Below are positions 1 to 6,965 of a stretch of 12,279 nt of DNA, piece after piece. Numbering within the stretch: position 1 is the first letter of the stretch; each line of letters starts with the position of its first letter. Below the pieces are notes generated by a model that was given only the letters and a program-made list of their open reading frames with translations, was not told the DNA's origin and searched no databases. The position numbers were made by a program, and so were the translations under genes. The stretch comes from Cyclobacteriaceae bacterium (lineage in GTDB: Bacteria; Bacteroidota; Bacteroidia; Cytophagales; Cyclobacteriaceae), in the NCBI GenBank assembly GCA_029861825.1, contig JAOTYN010000069.1, positions 1-12,279 of the forward strand, read 5' to 3'.

Positions 1-959
1 TCCATATCCCAATTAGAACGTTCGGAGGAGTCCGCATCCAGGATCTTCATAGCTTGAACGTAAGTATTGCATCCTTCAATTTTATCCATCACCTTGCTAA
101 ATTCCTCGGAATTGCCGGCATAAAGCTCATTGACGAACATAAACTTCTGATTCAAGCTCAAACTTTGTTTGATGTTGTCCACTTTTTTGTTCTGATGCTG
201 ATCGGCCAGAGTGGTTTGCTCTTTTTGAAGCTTGTCGTTGAGTGAGACCACTTCTTTACTAAACTGATCGTTGACATTTTTGGTCCCATTGGACTCCGAT
301 GGAGAGGAATTGCTTGAAGTTGCTTCAGATTTCCACAAGCTGGCCATTTGTAAAGAAACTATTTTGGAAAATTCTTCAACGGTGGGATCTACAGTTTCCC
401 AGCGATCGGTCCAAGAATCCAACTTGGAGGTTAATAGTTGATGGTAGTGAGAGGCGGAAATATTCTCTGCGTCTTTTTCCTCTACATCATCGATTATCTC
501 CTGAAGTAAACCTTGATTTATCTTCACAAATCGTTTCAGCTTGGCTAATTCCTTGATTTTAAGTTGATCCGTTTGATCGGGCCATAGAAAATATTCAAAA
601 TAATAGGCCGGTTCAAAAACCTGATACATGGTTTCTTCAACTGCTTGCTGCAGCAATGGACGCAGGCTGCCTTTATCTAGCTGTATGTGACGCGACAGCA
701 CATCCATAAAATTTCGAAGCGCTTTCTGCACAGCAGTAGCTGAATAATCAAAATATGGGCTTTGCAGTTTCGACAGCTCAGCCTCCCATTGCAGGAATAT
801 ATTCTTAAGCAGATTATAGTTTATTTGAGCTGGCGTACAGAGATTGGTAAGGTCCTTCCCCTCCAGGTTAGGGCTGTCCTTAAAGGCCATTTCCAGAATG
901 TTATTGGTGTAGGATACACTATAGGATTTCAAATAGTCCCGATTAATTTTGCCTTCCAT
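1..959 (-). CDS. Conserved Bacteroidota protein of unknown function, 3' end beyond the window
   Basis: An uninterrupted reading frame runs from ATG at 957-959 leftwards for 319 codons to the window edge, so the C-terminus is missing. An in-frame TGA lies a few codons upstream of this ATG and no earlier ATG intervenes. There is no signal peptide or membrane segment, so the product is probably cytoplasmic. Three parts are visible. Residues 1 to about 205 are helical and rich in charged and aromatic residues, including SPYFDY near 67 and LLQQAVEET near 102. A Ser/Asn-rich linker covers about 211-228. A coiled-coil-like Lys/Gln stretch (about 229-262) leads into a C-terminal module beginning FMFVNELYAGNSEEF near 273. 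From memory this layout matches an uncharacterised protein widespread in Bacteroidota, but I know of no function. It is divergent from tdk. The frame is certain; the role is unknown. Confidence 0.85.
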   Translation of the reverse strand, partial: MEGKINRDYLKSYSVSYTNNILEMAFKDSPNLEGKDLTNLCTPAQINYNLLKNIFLQWEAELSKLQSPYFDYSATAVQKALRNFMDVLSRHIQLDKGSLRPLLQQAVEETMYQVFEPAYYFEYFLWPDQTDQLKIKELAKLKRFVKINQGLLQEIIDDVEEKDAENISASHYHQLLTSKLDSWTDRWETVDPTVEEFSKIVSLQMASLWKSEATSSNSSPSESNGTKNVNDQFSKEVVSLNDKLQKEQTTLADQHQNKKVDNIKQSLSLNQKFMFVNELYAGNSEEFSKVMDKIEGCNTYVQAMKILDADSSERSNWDM

Positions 960-1242
960 ATCATTAGTATTACTCAAGCCTAGTTTTATCCTAATTCATT
1001 GATTATGAGGGCTAGGATGCGTTTTTTTGTAAACTTAAGGATTATGCGCTGAATCATAACTTAATAAATCTTAAAATAGCATGATTCGAACCCCTAATAA
1101 TAACTTCACTAAGGTTCTAAATATTATTCAGTAAAGCAATATTGATAGGTTATCTGCCCTTGAGGAAGTATATCCATAGTGCATTTAATAAATTTGTGAA
1201 AAAACTGTTTTCATAGAAAGCTTAAATAGCTGGTTGTAAAGT
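960..1242. other. Divergent intergenic region between the unknown gene and tdk
   Basis: This 283-bp AT-rich stretch has no convincing coding frame on either strand. It should carry the promoters of the leftward gene (start 959) and of tdk (start 1243). The only box I can defend is TAAATTTG at 1189-1196, facing tdk. For the leftward gene the nearest match is TAAGTTTA, one base off consensus and without a good -33 partner, so I do not call it. A TTCGAA-centred motif at 1083-1094 resembles a tRNA T-loop on the minus strand, but no tRNA can be folded around it. Confidence 0.6.
1189..1196 (+). promoter_or_regulatory. Probable -7 box (TAAATTTG) of the tdk-porZ-recO operon
   Basis: TAAATTTG is an exact match to the Bacteroidota -7 consensus TAnnTTTG. 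It would place the transcription start near 1203, about 40 nt before the tdk ATG. The -33 element is weak: the nearest TTG is at 1160-1162, 26 nt upstream, which is longer than the usual spacing of about 17-23 nt. In AT-rich DNA a chance match is possible. Confidence 0.45.
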
Positions 1243-1845
1243 ATGTTCATTGAACCGCATATAGGACAAGCATCCCAGACTGGGAGCAGCTCACCCGGCT
1301 GGATAGAGGTGATTTGCGGATCCATGTTCTCCGGAAAAACCGAAGAGCTGATCCGTAGATTGAACAGAGCCATTATCGCTCGTCAAAGAGTAGAAATTTT
1401 TAAGCCTAATATCGATACCCGTTATCACGACGATCACGTGGTGTCCCACGATGAAACCCGTATTCGCTCTACTGCAGTGGGATTCGCTCAAGATATTTTG
1501 CTTTTGGCGGGAAATTGTGATGTAGTAGGTATTGATGAAGTTCAGTTCTTCGATGATCAGATAGTGGAGGTTTGTGAAAAGCTGGCGAATTCAGGCAAGC
1601 GAATTATAGCCGCCGGGCTGGATATGGACTTTCAAGGGGGTCCTTTTGGTCCCATGCCCGCCTTAATGGCTATTGCAGAATATGTGACCAAAGTGCATGC
1701 CATATGCGTCCAGTGTGGGGGTATAGCTTCATTTAGCTATCGGCTTGACCCGGCCCGTGAACAGGTTGTGGTAGGTGAACGAGAAGCATACGAGGCCCGC
1801 TGTCGGCATTGTTTCATTCAGGGGAGCGATCTTAATAACTCATGA
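1243..1845 (+). CDS. tdk: Thymidine kinase (class II, zinc-containing)
   Basis: The enzyme phosphorylates thymidine with ATP to dTMP in the cytoplasm (pyrimidine salvage). At 200 residues it has the usual length for the TK1-like family and all of its key elements. The P-loop GSMFSGKT lies at 26-33. The Walker B/catalytic segment IDEVQFF lies at 97-103, with E99 the expected general base. AAGLDMDF lies at 123-130 and the conserved GPFGPMP at 133-139. Four zinc-ligand cysteines are present as C155/C158 and C187/C190, bracketing the thymidine-binding loop. The ATG at 1243 gives the 20-odd residue leader before WIEVICGSMFSGKT that is normal in Bacteroidota. No stop-free extension with a better start was found. 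The stop TGA overlaps the ATG of porZ (ATGA, from 1842), suggesting translational coupling. It is the first gene of a three-gene plus-strand unit. Confidence 0.97.
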   Translation: MFIEPHIGQASQTGSSSPGWIEVICGSMFSGKTEELIRRLNRAIIARQRVEIFKPNIDTRYHDDHVVSHDETRIRSTAVGFAQDILLLAGNCDVVGIDEVQFFDDQIVEVCEKLANSGKRIIAAGLDMDFQGGPFGPMPALMAIAEYVTKVHAICVQCGGIASFSYRLDPAREQVVVGEREAYEARCRHCFIQGSDLNNS

Positions 1846-4121
1846 TGATCCGATCTTTGGTGATAATTATGCTTTCCTCCTTTGCTGCACAAGCTCAGGA
1901 GAACATTCCTATTGGCACTTGGCGTACTCATTTTGGATTTCGTGATGCCCATAGTGTGGCCACTACTGACAACGGTGCATTCTGCGCAGGTAATAACAAC
2001 CTGTTTTTTCTTGATTTGCAGGACAACAGTTTGAATCGGCTTAGTAAAGTGGATGGCCTAAGTGAATCTCTGATCAGCACCATTGCCTACGACAACAATA
2101 GTTCAACTTTGATCGTGGCTTATGATAATGGTACTGTGGACCTTCTTAAGGACCAGACCATTGTGGAGATAGCTGCCATATTCCAAGCCCCGTTCTCCAG
2201 CTCCAAGCGTATTAATCATATTGCCATTCACAATGGCATCGCGTATCTGTCTGCACCCTTCGGGGTAGCCGTATTGGATCTGGAAAAGCAAGAAATTCGC
2301 GAAGCCTATACGAATATCGGCAAGGATGGTGAGGTGGTTCAAGTGGAATATAGTTCGGTTTATCAAGATTCTTTGTTTCTGGCCACCGAAGAAGGTGTAA
2401 TAGCCGGATGGTTGGATCCCAGCATCAATTTGCTGGATTTTACCAATTGGAGAAGATACACGCCGGCTCAGGGGATTCCGGAGCTGCCCATTTCAGCAGT
2501 GGCAGTTTTCAATGGCCAGGTATGGGCTTCTATAAACTCCGACGGCTTTTATCTTTACAATGGGGTGGACTGGGCACGGCTCGACTATGATTTATCAGTT
2601 TCTGTTAATGCCATGACCGCCGGAGGTAGCGATTTATTAGTAACACTTCCTGATAAATTGCTGAACTTCGATACGGACCTGCAAAACACAACTATTGCAG
2701 ATCCTCTATTTGGCCACCCCCAAATGGCATTGAATGGTAGTCGGGGACTTTGGGTTGCGGATAGTGTTAACGGACTGGTGACCTCAGTGAGTGGTAGTTT
2801 TACCAGTGTATTTCCCTCGGGGCCATTCTCCGATAGCCTGGCTAGTATTCACTATTTCGACCATACCACTATGGCCCTGCCACCGGGGTACGATCCTTTG
2901 CGTCGACCATTGGTCACTTTCTTGGGAATGAATCAGTTCCAGAATGGCGAATGGCAAAGTTTCAACAGTTCCAATGAAATAAATACCAATACCTTCCCTG
3001 CGGTAAGAGATCTGGTGGACTTCACTTTTGATGGTGGCAGACAGCGCTACTATTTCGCGTCATACGGGGAAGGTATACTGGAATGGTCTCCACAAGACGG
3101 TTCTTTTCAATTGTTGGATGAAACCTCCGCGGGCAGTACGTTGATCAATAGTTCTCCGGGCACCCGCAATGTCAGGGTCTCTTCGGTATACCTTGGAAGT
3201 GATGGTACCATTTGGGCTACGAACTACGGCAATCCGGACCCCTTGCATCAGTACGATCCTGCTGATGGCAGTTGGAAGTCATTAAATACACCCTTTATCG
3301 CCGCCCGCTATCCTCTGGATATACAGGAAGCTGACAACGGAGACTTCTGGCTGCGTCTTGATCCGTTTAACGGAGGAGGCATTTTGGTGATTGAACCTCA
3401 AAGTGGGCTTCAAAAACATTTGATCGATTTGGACGGACGAGGGGGGTTGCCCACTCGCGATGTTTTGGACCTGGCCATAGACAGGGACGGGCAGGTCTGG
3501 GTGGGCACCAAAGAAGGAGTAGTATTATTTCCCTTTCCGTTCGACATACTGGAGCGCAGCGACGTGGACGCCAGCCTGGTGTTTATCGATGGCCGTCCAT
3601 TACTGCGCGACGAAGCGGTAAATTGCATTGCTGTGGACGGAGGAAATCGCAAGTGGATGGGCACTGACAGCGGATTATGGCTGTTCAGCGCCTTGGGAGA
3701 TAGTGTGATCTATAATTTTACGGCCGAAAACAGCCCACTTCCGGACAATCGCATCATCGACTTATCCATTGATGAAGAAAGCGGTGAGGTCTTTATCATT
3801 ACACAGGGGGGGCTGGTTTCCTTTAGGGGAACGGCCAGCACCGGCAGTCGTCAACACAATAGTGTAGCTATTTTCCCTAATCCGGTAACAAAAGACTTTA
3901 GCGGGACTGTAGGGATTTCAGGGTTAACTAATAATGCTATCGTTAAAATTGCTGACATCACCGGAAAATTGGTTACGGAATTGCGGGCTCAGGGAGGAAC
4001 CGCCGTTTGGGACGTGGCAGATTTTCAGGGAAGAAGAGTTTCATCGGGAGTGTATTTGCTCTATAGCAGTAGTGCGGACGGTGAGGAAACGTTTATTGGG
4101 AAAATAGCGGTAATGAATTGA
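1842..4121 (+). CDS. porZ: PorZ-type T9SS surface component, two beta-propellers plus sorting domain
   Basis: The product is 759 residues, close to Porphyromonas gingivalis PorZ. In that species PorZ is a cell-surface T9SS accessory protein linked to anionic-LPS delivery for cargo anchoring. Residues 1-19 form a signal peptide ending AAQAQ. The mature N-terminus (IPIGTWRTHF, then NLFFLD and LSKVDGLSES) has the PorZ propeller pattern. Repeated blade motifs occur later, such as DGTIWATNYG near 454, DGQVWVGTKEG near 549 and GNRKWMGTDSG near 601; these are why such proteins are often labelled 'two-component regulator propeller'. Residues 675-759 are a type A T9SS sorting domain: IFPNPV at the start, ITGKLV and SGVYLL in the middle, and a terminal K-I-A-V. 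ATG at 1842 overlaps the tdk stop; a second ATG at 1845 is equally possible. recO begins 1 nt after its stop. The PorZ assignment rests on architecture and the N-terminal motif, not on alignment. Confidence 0.85.
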   Translation: MMIRSLVIIMLSSFAAQAQENIPIGTWRTHFGFRDAHSVATTDNGAFCAGNNNLFFLDLQDNSLNRLSKVDGLSESLISTIAYDNNSSTLIVAYDNGTVDLLKDQTIVEIAAIFQAPFSSSKRINHIAIHNGIAYLSAPFGVAVLDLEKQEIREAYTNIGKDGEVVQVEYSSVYQDSLFLATEEGVIAGWLDPSINLLDFTNWRRYTPAQGIPELPISAVAVFNGQVWASINSDGFYLYNGVDWARLDYDLSVSVNAMTAGGSDLLVTLPDKLLNFDTDLQNTTIADPLFGHPQMALNGSRGLWVADSVNGLVTSVSGSFTSVFPSGPFSDSLASIHYFDHTTMALPPGYDPLRRPLVTFLGMNQFQNGEWQSFNSSNEINTNTFPAVRDLVDFTFDGGRQRYYFASYGEGILEWSPQDGSFQLLDETSAGSTLINSSPGTRNVRVSSVYLGSDGTIWATNYGNPDPLHQYDPADGSWKSLNTPFIAARYPLDIQEADNGDFWLRLDPFNGGGILVIEPQSGLQKHLIDLDGRGGLPTRDVLDLAIDRDGQVWVGTKEGVVLFPFPFDILERSDVDASLVFIDGRPLLRDEAVNCIAVDGGNRKWMGTDSGLWLFSALGDSVIYNFTAENSPLPDNRIIDLSIDEESGEVFIITQGGLVSFRGTASTGSRQHNSVAIFPNPVTKDFSGTVGISGLTNNAIVKIADITGKLVTELRAQGGTAVWDVADFQGRRVSSGVYLLYSSSADGEETFIGKIAVMN

Positions 4122-4122
4122 T

Positions 4123-4815
4123 ATGGTATTTAAAACGCGTGGCTTGGTATTAAGATTTATCCGCTACCGGGAAACATCCATCATTGTAAGCATTTATACG
4201 GAAGCTTTTGGAATTCAAAGTTACCTGGTCAACAGTGTGCGTTCCGCACGTAGTAAAAAAACCAAGATAGCCCTATATCAGCCCCTGACGCTTTTAGACC
4301 TGGTAGTTTACCACCGTGAAAAAAGTCAGCTTCAAAGGATTTCTGAAGCCAAATGCGCCTACCCGTTCGTCTCCATACCACTGAATCATAAAAAAGCAGC
4401 CATAAGCTTATTCCTGGTAGAAGTTCTGAGCAAGACCTTGAAGGTTCAAATGGAAAACCAGTCCTTATTTGAGTTCTTATGGGAATCAGTAAAGTACTTC
4501 GATGGGGATCCAGTTGTGGTGGAAAATTTCCATCTGATCTTTCTCCAGAGATTAAGCCATTATTTAGGGTTTGGGGCTCATAACACCGCCGAAATTGAGG
4601 GGCAAATTCGCTCTATGCCGGGGGCACCCACGTTGGATTCCCAGGAGTCGAAGATTTTGGAATCTGTTTTAAAAGCTGATTACAGTACCAACATTGAATT
4701 GACCAATAGTCAGCGACAGCACCTTTTGCAGGCACTGCTTTACTTTTATCGTTGGCATGTGGAACAATTCGGTATTATCAAGTCATTACCTGTGCTCAAT
4801 CAGGTTTTTAGCTAA
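4123..4815 (+). CDS. recO: DNA repair protein RecO
   Basis: RecO works with RecR in the RecF pathway, loading RecA onto SSB-coated single-stranded DNA and annealing strands. The product is 230 residues, normal for RecO. The N-terminus KTRGLVLRFIRYRETSIIV is the family hallmark and starts the OB-fold, which covers about residues 1-80. The rest is helical, including LFLVEVLSKTL near 96-106 and FLQRLSHYLGF near 140-150. Only one cysteine is present (C78), so the four-cysteine zinc finger found in Deinococcus-type RecO is absent, as also in the E. coli protein. The ATG at 4123 is 1 nt after the porZ stop, so the gene is almost certainly co-transcribed with tdk and porZ. It ends 22 nt from the stop of the convergent lipoprotein gene. 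I see no hairpin with a T-tract in that gap. Confidence 0.95.
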   Translation: MVFKTRGLVLRFIRYRETSIIVSIYTEAFGIQSYLVNSVRSARSKKTKIALYQPLTLLDLVVYHREKSQLQRISEAKCAYPFVSIPLNHKKAAISLFLVEVLSKTLKVQMENQSLFEFLWESVKYFDGDPVVVENFHLIFLQRLSHYLGFGAHNTAEIEGQIRSMPGAPTLDSQESKILESVLKADYSTNIELTNSQRQHLLQALLYFYRWHVEQFGIIKSLPVLNQVFS

Positions 4816-4837
4816 TCTTAACTAAACTTGGCTAACC

Positions 4838-5641
4838 TTATACCGTATCGGCGGTCAGCGTGAAAGTGCGTTCAACTGCATTGTATGGACCTGGAATTGC
4901 ATTTCCCTGATTATCGAGTAACTCCAGCTTAACGTTGTTTTCCCCCATGGGAAGTCCCTCCATAAAATAGGGTTTCCAACTGTCGATCATAAAGGTTTCT
5001 CCGTTGATAGTGGCCCTCACCTTGTTGCCATCAGCTGCCAAGTCTGTATTGATCAGGTAAAAGTCCAACAGGATCTTTTTAGCATCCGCTCCTTTATACT
5101 CGCCTTTGGGACGGGAATAAAACATATGGGGTGCCGTGAGATCCATCTCTGTTGCGGGTGCATCACCCACGGTAAACTGTCTCAGATTGTATGCACCATA
5201 TTGTTTGAGGCTCTCATGGTAGGAACGGGAGATGAAGGACAAAGCCACATAGTGTCCCGGTTCCAGTGTTTTCTCAAAATTAGCAGTATAATGAGCGGAG
5301 TACGGCTGATTATTGAGAATCAGATGGATATGCTGACCTTTTGCTGAGTTTGCACATTGCTTGATATCAGCGTCTAGAGTTTGCGTACCTAACTGGTAAT
5401 TCTTTACTTCGTAGGCGAAGGTAACATTTCCTGCGGGCAAAGTGGCCTCTTCCTCCGGACTCAACATTTCGAGTCCGGAATCAGGGAATTCCGGAGAATC
5501 CACCGGCGCTAAAGTTATTTTAACCTCCTGAGATTCCGGCTGCGTTTCTGCTTGTGCATTTTCGGGATTCTCTTTAGGGCTGCAAGCTGCTAAGCATCCT
5601 ATACAAATGGGAATTAGCAAACGGTAAAAGTAAAATCTCAT
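4838..5641 (-). CDS. Predicted lipoprotein of an uncharacterised Bacteroidota family
   Basis: The chosen ATG at 5639-5641 gives 267 residues. The N-terminus is a lipoprotein signal: basic and hydrophobic residues up to a lipobox LAAC with the lipidated Cys at residue 20. An acidic, Pro/Gln-rich tether (about 21-45) follows. The folded part has a CANSAKGQHIHL motif (C96, H104, H106), FISRSYHES near 136-144 and MFYSRPKGEY near 173-182. It ends in beta-rich segments including GEWFM-like Trp/Tyr positions near SWKPYFMEGLP. Related proteins are, as I recall, sometimes labelled 'phosphopeptide-binding', without experimental support that I know of. The clustered histidines could bind metal, but that is inference. 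A longer frame reaches back to 5716, but its extra 25 residues would precede the signal sequence and span the likely promoter at 5669-5676, so I reject it. The gene is convergent with recO and divergent from chrA. Confidence 0.88.
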   Translation of the reverse strand: MRFYFYRLLIPICIGCLAACSPKENPENAQAETQPESQEVKITLAPVDSPEFPDSGLEMLSPEEEATLPAGNVTFAYEVKNYQLGTQTLDADIKQCANSAKGQHIHLILNNQPYSAHYTANFEKTLEPGHYVALSFISRSYHESLKQYGAYNLRQFTVGDAPATEMDLTAPHMFYSRPKGEYKGADAKKILLDFYLINTDLAADGNKVRATINGETFMIDSWKPYFMEGLPMGENNVKLELLDNQGNAIPGPYNAVERTFTLTADTV

Positions 5642-5668
5642 GTTTAAAAGGCTTTTTTTGGTGCTGAT

Positions 5669-5676
5669 CAAAGTTA
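5669..5676 (-). promoter_or_regulatory. Probable -7 box (TAACTTTG) of the lipoprotein gene
   Basis: Read on the minus strand this is TAACTTTG, an exact match to TAnnTTTG. It lies about 28 nt upstream of the ATG at 5641, giving a short leader of roughly 20 nt. No TTG lies at the expected -33 spacing. The box supports the internal ATG as the true start, because it falls inside the longer version of the frame. Confidence 0.45.
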
Positions 5677-5780
5677 TTATAAATTTATGTAAATAATTCC
5701 ATTGTAATAACCTCATAAAATGCTCAAAGTTCCCTGTGGCAGCGAATTAGTGATTGCCATCGTTCCATAATTTCTCCACG

Positions 5781-6965
5781 ATGCAAGCTAAAAGAATTCG
5801 CTATTACATTTTCTTGCGCGATGTTTTAATACTTTCAGTGAGCGCTTTCGGAGGGCCTCAGGCCCACTTGGCCATGCTTTTTGATATGATGGTACACAAA
5901 CGTGGTTATTTGAGTGAGGAGGAATTGATAGAGTTACATGCGCTTTGTCAAATACTTCCAGGTCCTACCTCTACACAAACCATTACTGCCCTGGGTTTTA
6001 AGATTGGAGGGCCCAACCTGGCCTACTTAACGTTATTGATCTGGATGCTGCCGGCAGTAACCATTATGATCACCGCCGCCATCATTATTGCTAACTTACA
6101 AGCCCGAAATATCTCTATAGATTTCACGAAGTACATTCAGCCGATGGCCGTAGGTTTTGTAACATTTGCAGCTTATAAGATAAGTGCTAAAGTGGTACAC
6201 ACCCGTACCGCAATGGGATTGATGATTATTGCAGCGGTGGTGTCCTACTTTGTAAAGAACCCCTTGATGTTCCCCCTGATATTGTTAATCAGTGGAGCGG
6301 TAACAGCATTAAAGTTCAAGGCTCATCCTAAGGAACAAGACAAAAAACTACAGATAGATTGGCGCAATTTTATTCTGTGGGCTACCGTTTTAGGATTTGT
6401 TGCTTTGTTAGGGGGGATTACCGGCAACCGTTCGGTACTACTATTTGAGAATTTTTATCGCAATGGTTCACTGATATTTGGAGGCGGCCAGGTATTGATC
6501 CCGTTGCTTTACACGGAGTTTGTAGAATTTAAGAGTTTCTTAACCTCCGAAGAATTCCTTTCGGGATTCGGCATTGTGCAAGCATTGCCGGGACCGGTAT
6601 TCTCGTTTTCCGCATTCATCGGTACCCTGGCCATGAGGGACCTGGGTATTTTCTGGCAAATCGTAGGGGGCCTAATAGCCGCCGCAGGCATATTTTTACC
6701 TGGAACCTTCCTGATATTCTTCGTTATTCGTTTTTGGGAACAGCTCAAAAAGTACCGGGTAGTAAAAGCATCTTTGGAAGGTATTAATGCCGCCAGCTCC
6801 GGATTGGTAATCGCCGCGGCCTTTTTACTTTTTCAACCCATAGAGCAAAATGCCAATGTGGCCAACATCAGCATCTTAGTAGGTACTTTTATTATTCTGA
6901 TGTTTACCCGTATTCCAGCTCCCTTTATCATAATTGGTGGACTTATAGCGGGATTTATCTTTTAA
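5781..6965 (+). CDS. chrA: Chromate transporter, two-domain CHR family
   Basis: This is a membrane protein of the chromate ion transporter family, whose characterised members export chromate. From ATG at 5781 it has 394 residues, the normal size of the long, two-domain form. Each half carries the family signature. The N-terminal domain has FGGP at 23-26 and LPGPTSTQ at 59-66. The C-terminal domain has FGGGQ at 233-237 and LPGP at 269-272, each followed by hydrophobic helices; about ten membrane segments are apparent in total. A TTG start at 5754 would add nine residues (frame open), but the ATG sits directly before the usual cytoplasmic start (RIRYYIFLRDV), so I prefer it. Many genomic ChrA homologues have no tested substrate, and no chromate regulator (ChrB) is visible nearby. 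The TAA overlaps the stop of the convergent LD-carboxypeptidase gene by 4 nt. Confidence 0.9.
   Translation: MQAKRIRYYIFLRDVLILSVSAFGGPQAHLAMLFDMMVHKRGYLSEEELIELHALCQILPGPTSTQTITALGFKIGGPNLAYLTLLIWMLPAVTIMITAAIIIANLQARNISIDFTKYIQPMAVGFVTFAAYKISAKVVHTRTAMGLMIIAAVVSYFVKNPLMFPLILLISGAVTALKFKAHPKEQDKKLQIDWRNFILWATVLGFVALLGGITGNRSVLLFENFYRNGSLIFGGGQVLIPLLYTEFVEFKSFLTSEEFLSGFGIVQALPGPVFSFSAFIGTLAMRDLGIFWQIVGGLIAAAGIFLPGTFLIFFVIRFWEQLKKYRVVKASLEGINAASSGLVIAAAFLLFQPIEQNANVANISILVGTFIILMFTRIPAPFIIIGGLIAGFIF

Noticed and set aside
54..983. Short plus-strand reading frames (54-245, 299-556, 762-983)
   Set aside because: They lie antisense within the continuous 319-codon minus-strand gene and show no family features.
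979..1028. Possible terminator: short ATCCTA/TAGGAT repeat followed by a T-run on the plus strand
   Set aside because: The stem is only 6 bp with a loop of more than 20 nt, and no plus-strand gene ends upstream of it.
1842..4121. Reading the propeller protein as a two-component sensor
   Set aside because: Blade motifs resemble regulator propellers, but there is no transmembrane helix, histidine kinase or DNA-binding domain; the protein ends in a T9SS sorting domain.
4816..4837. Possible bidirectional terminator between recO and the lipoprotein gene
   Set aside because: TTAGCTAA-like repeats are present, but there is no GC-containing stem or T-tract.
5642..5716. N-terminal extension of the lipoprotein gene to ATG at 5716
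   Set aside because: It would place 25 residues ahead of a good lipoprotein signal peptide and would span the likely -7 box at 5669-5676.
5754..5780. TTG start for chrA
   Set aside because: The ATG at 5781 is a stronger start and directly precedes the conserved beginning of the protein.
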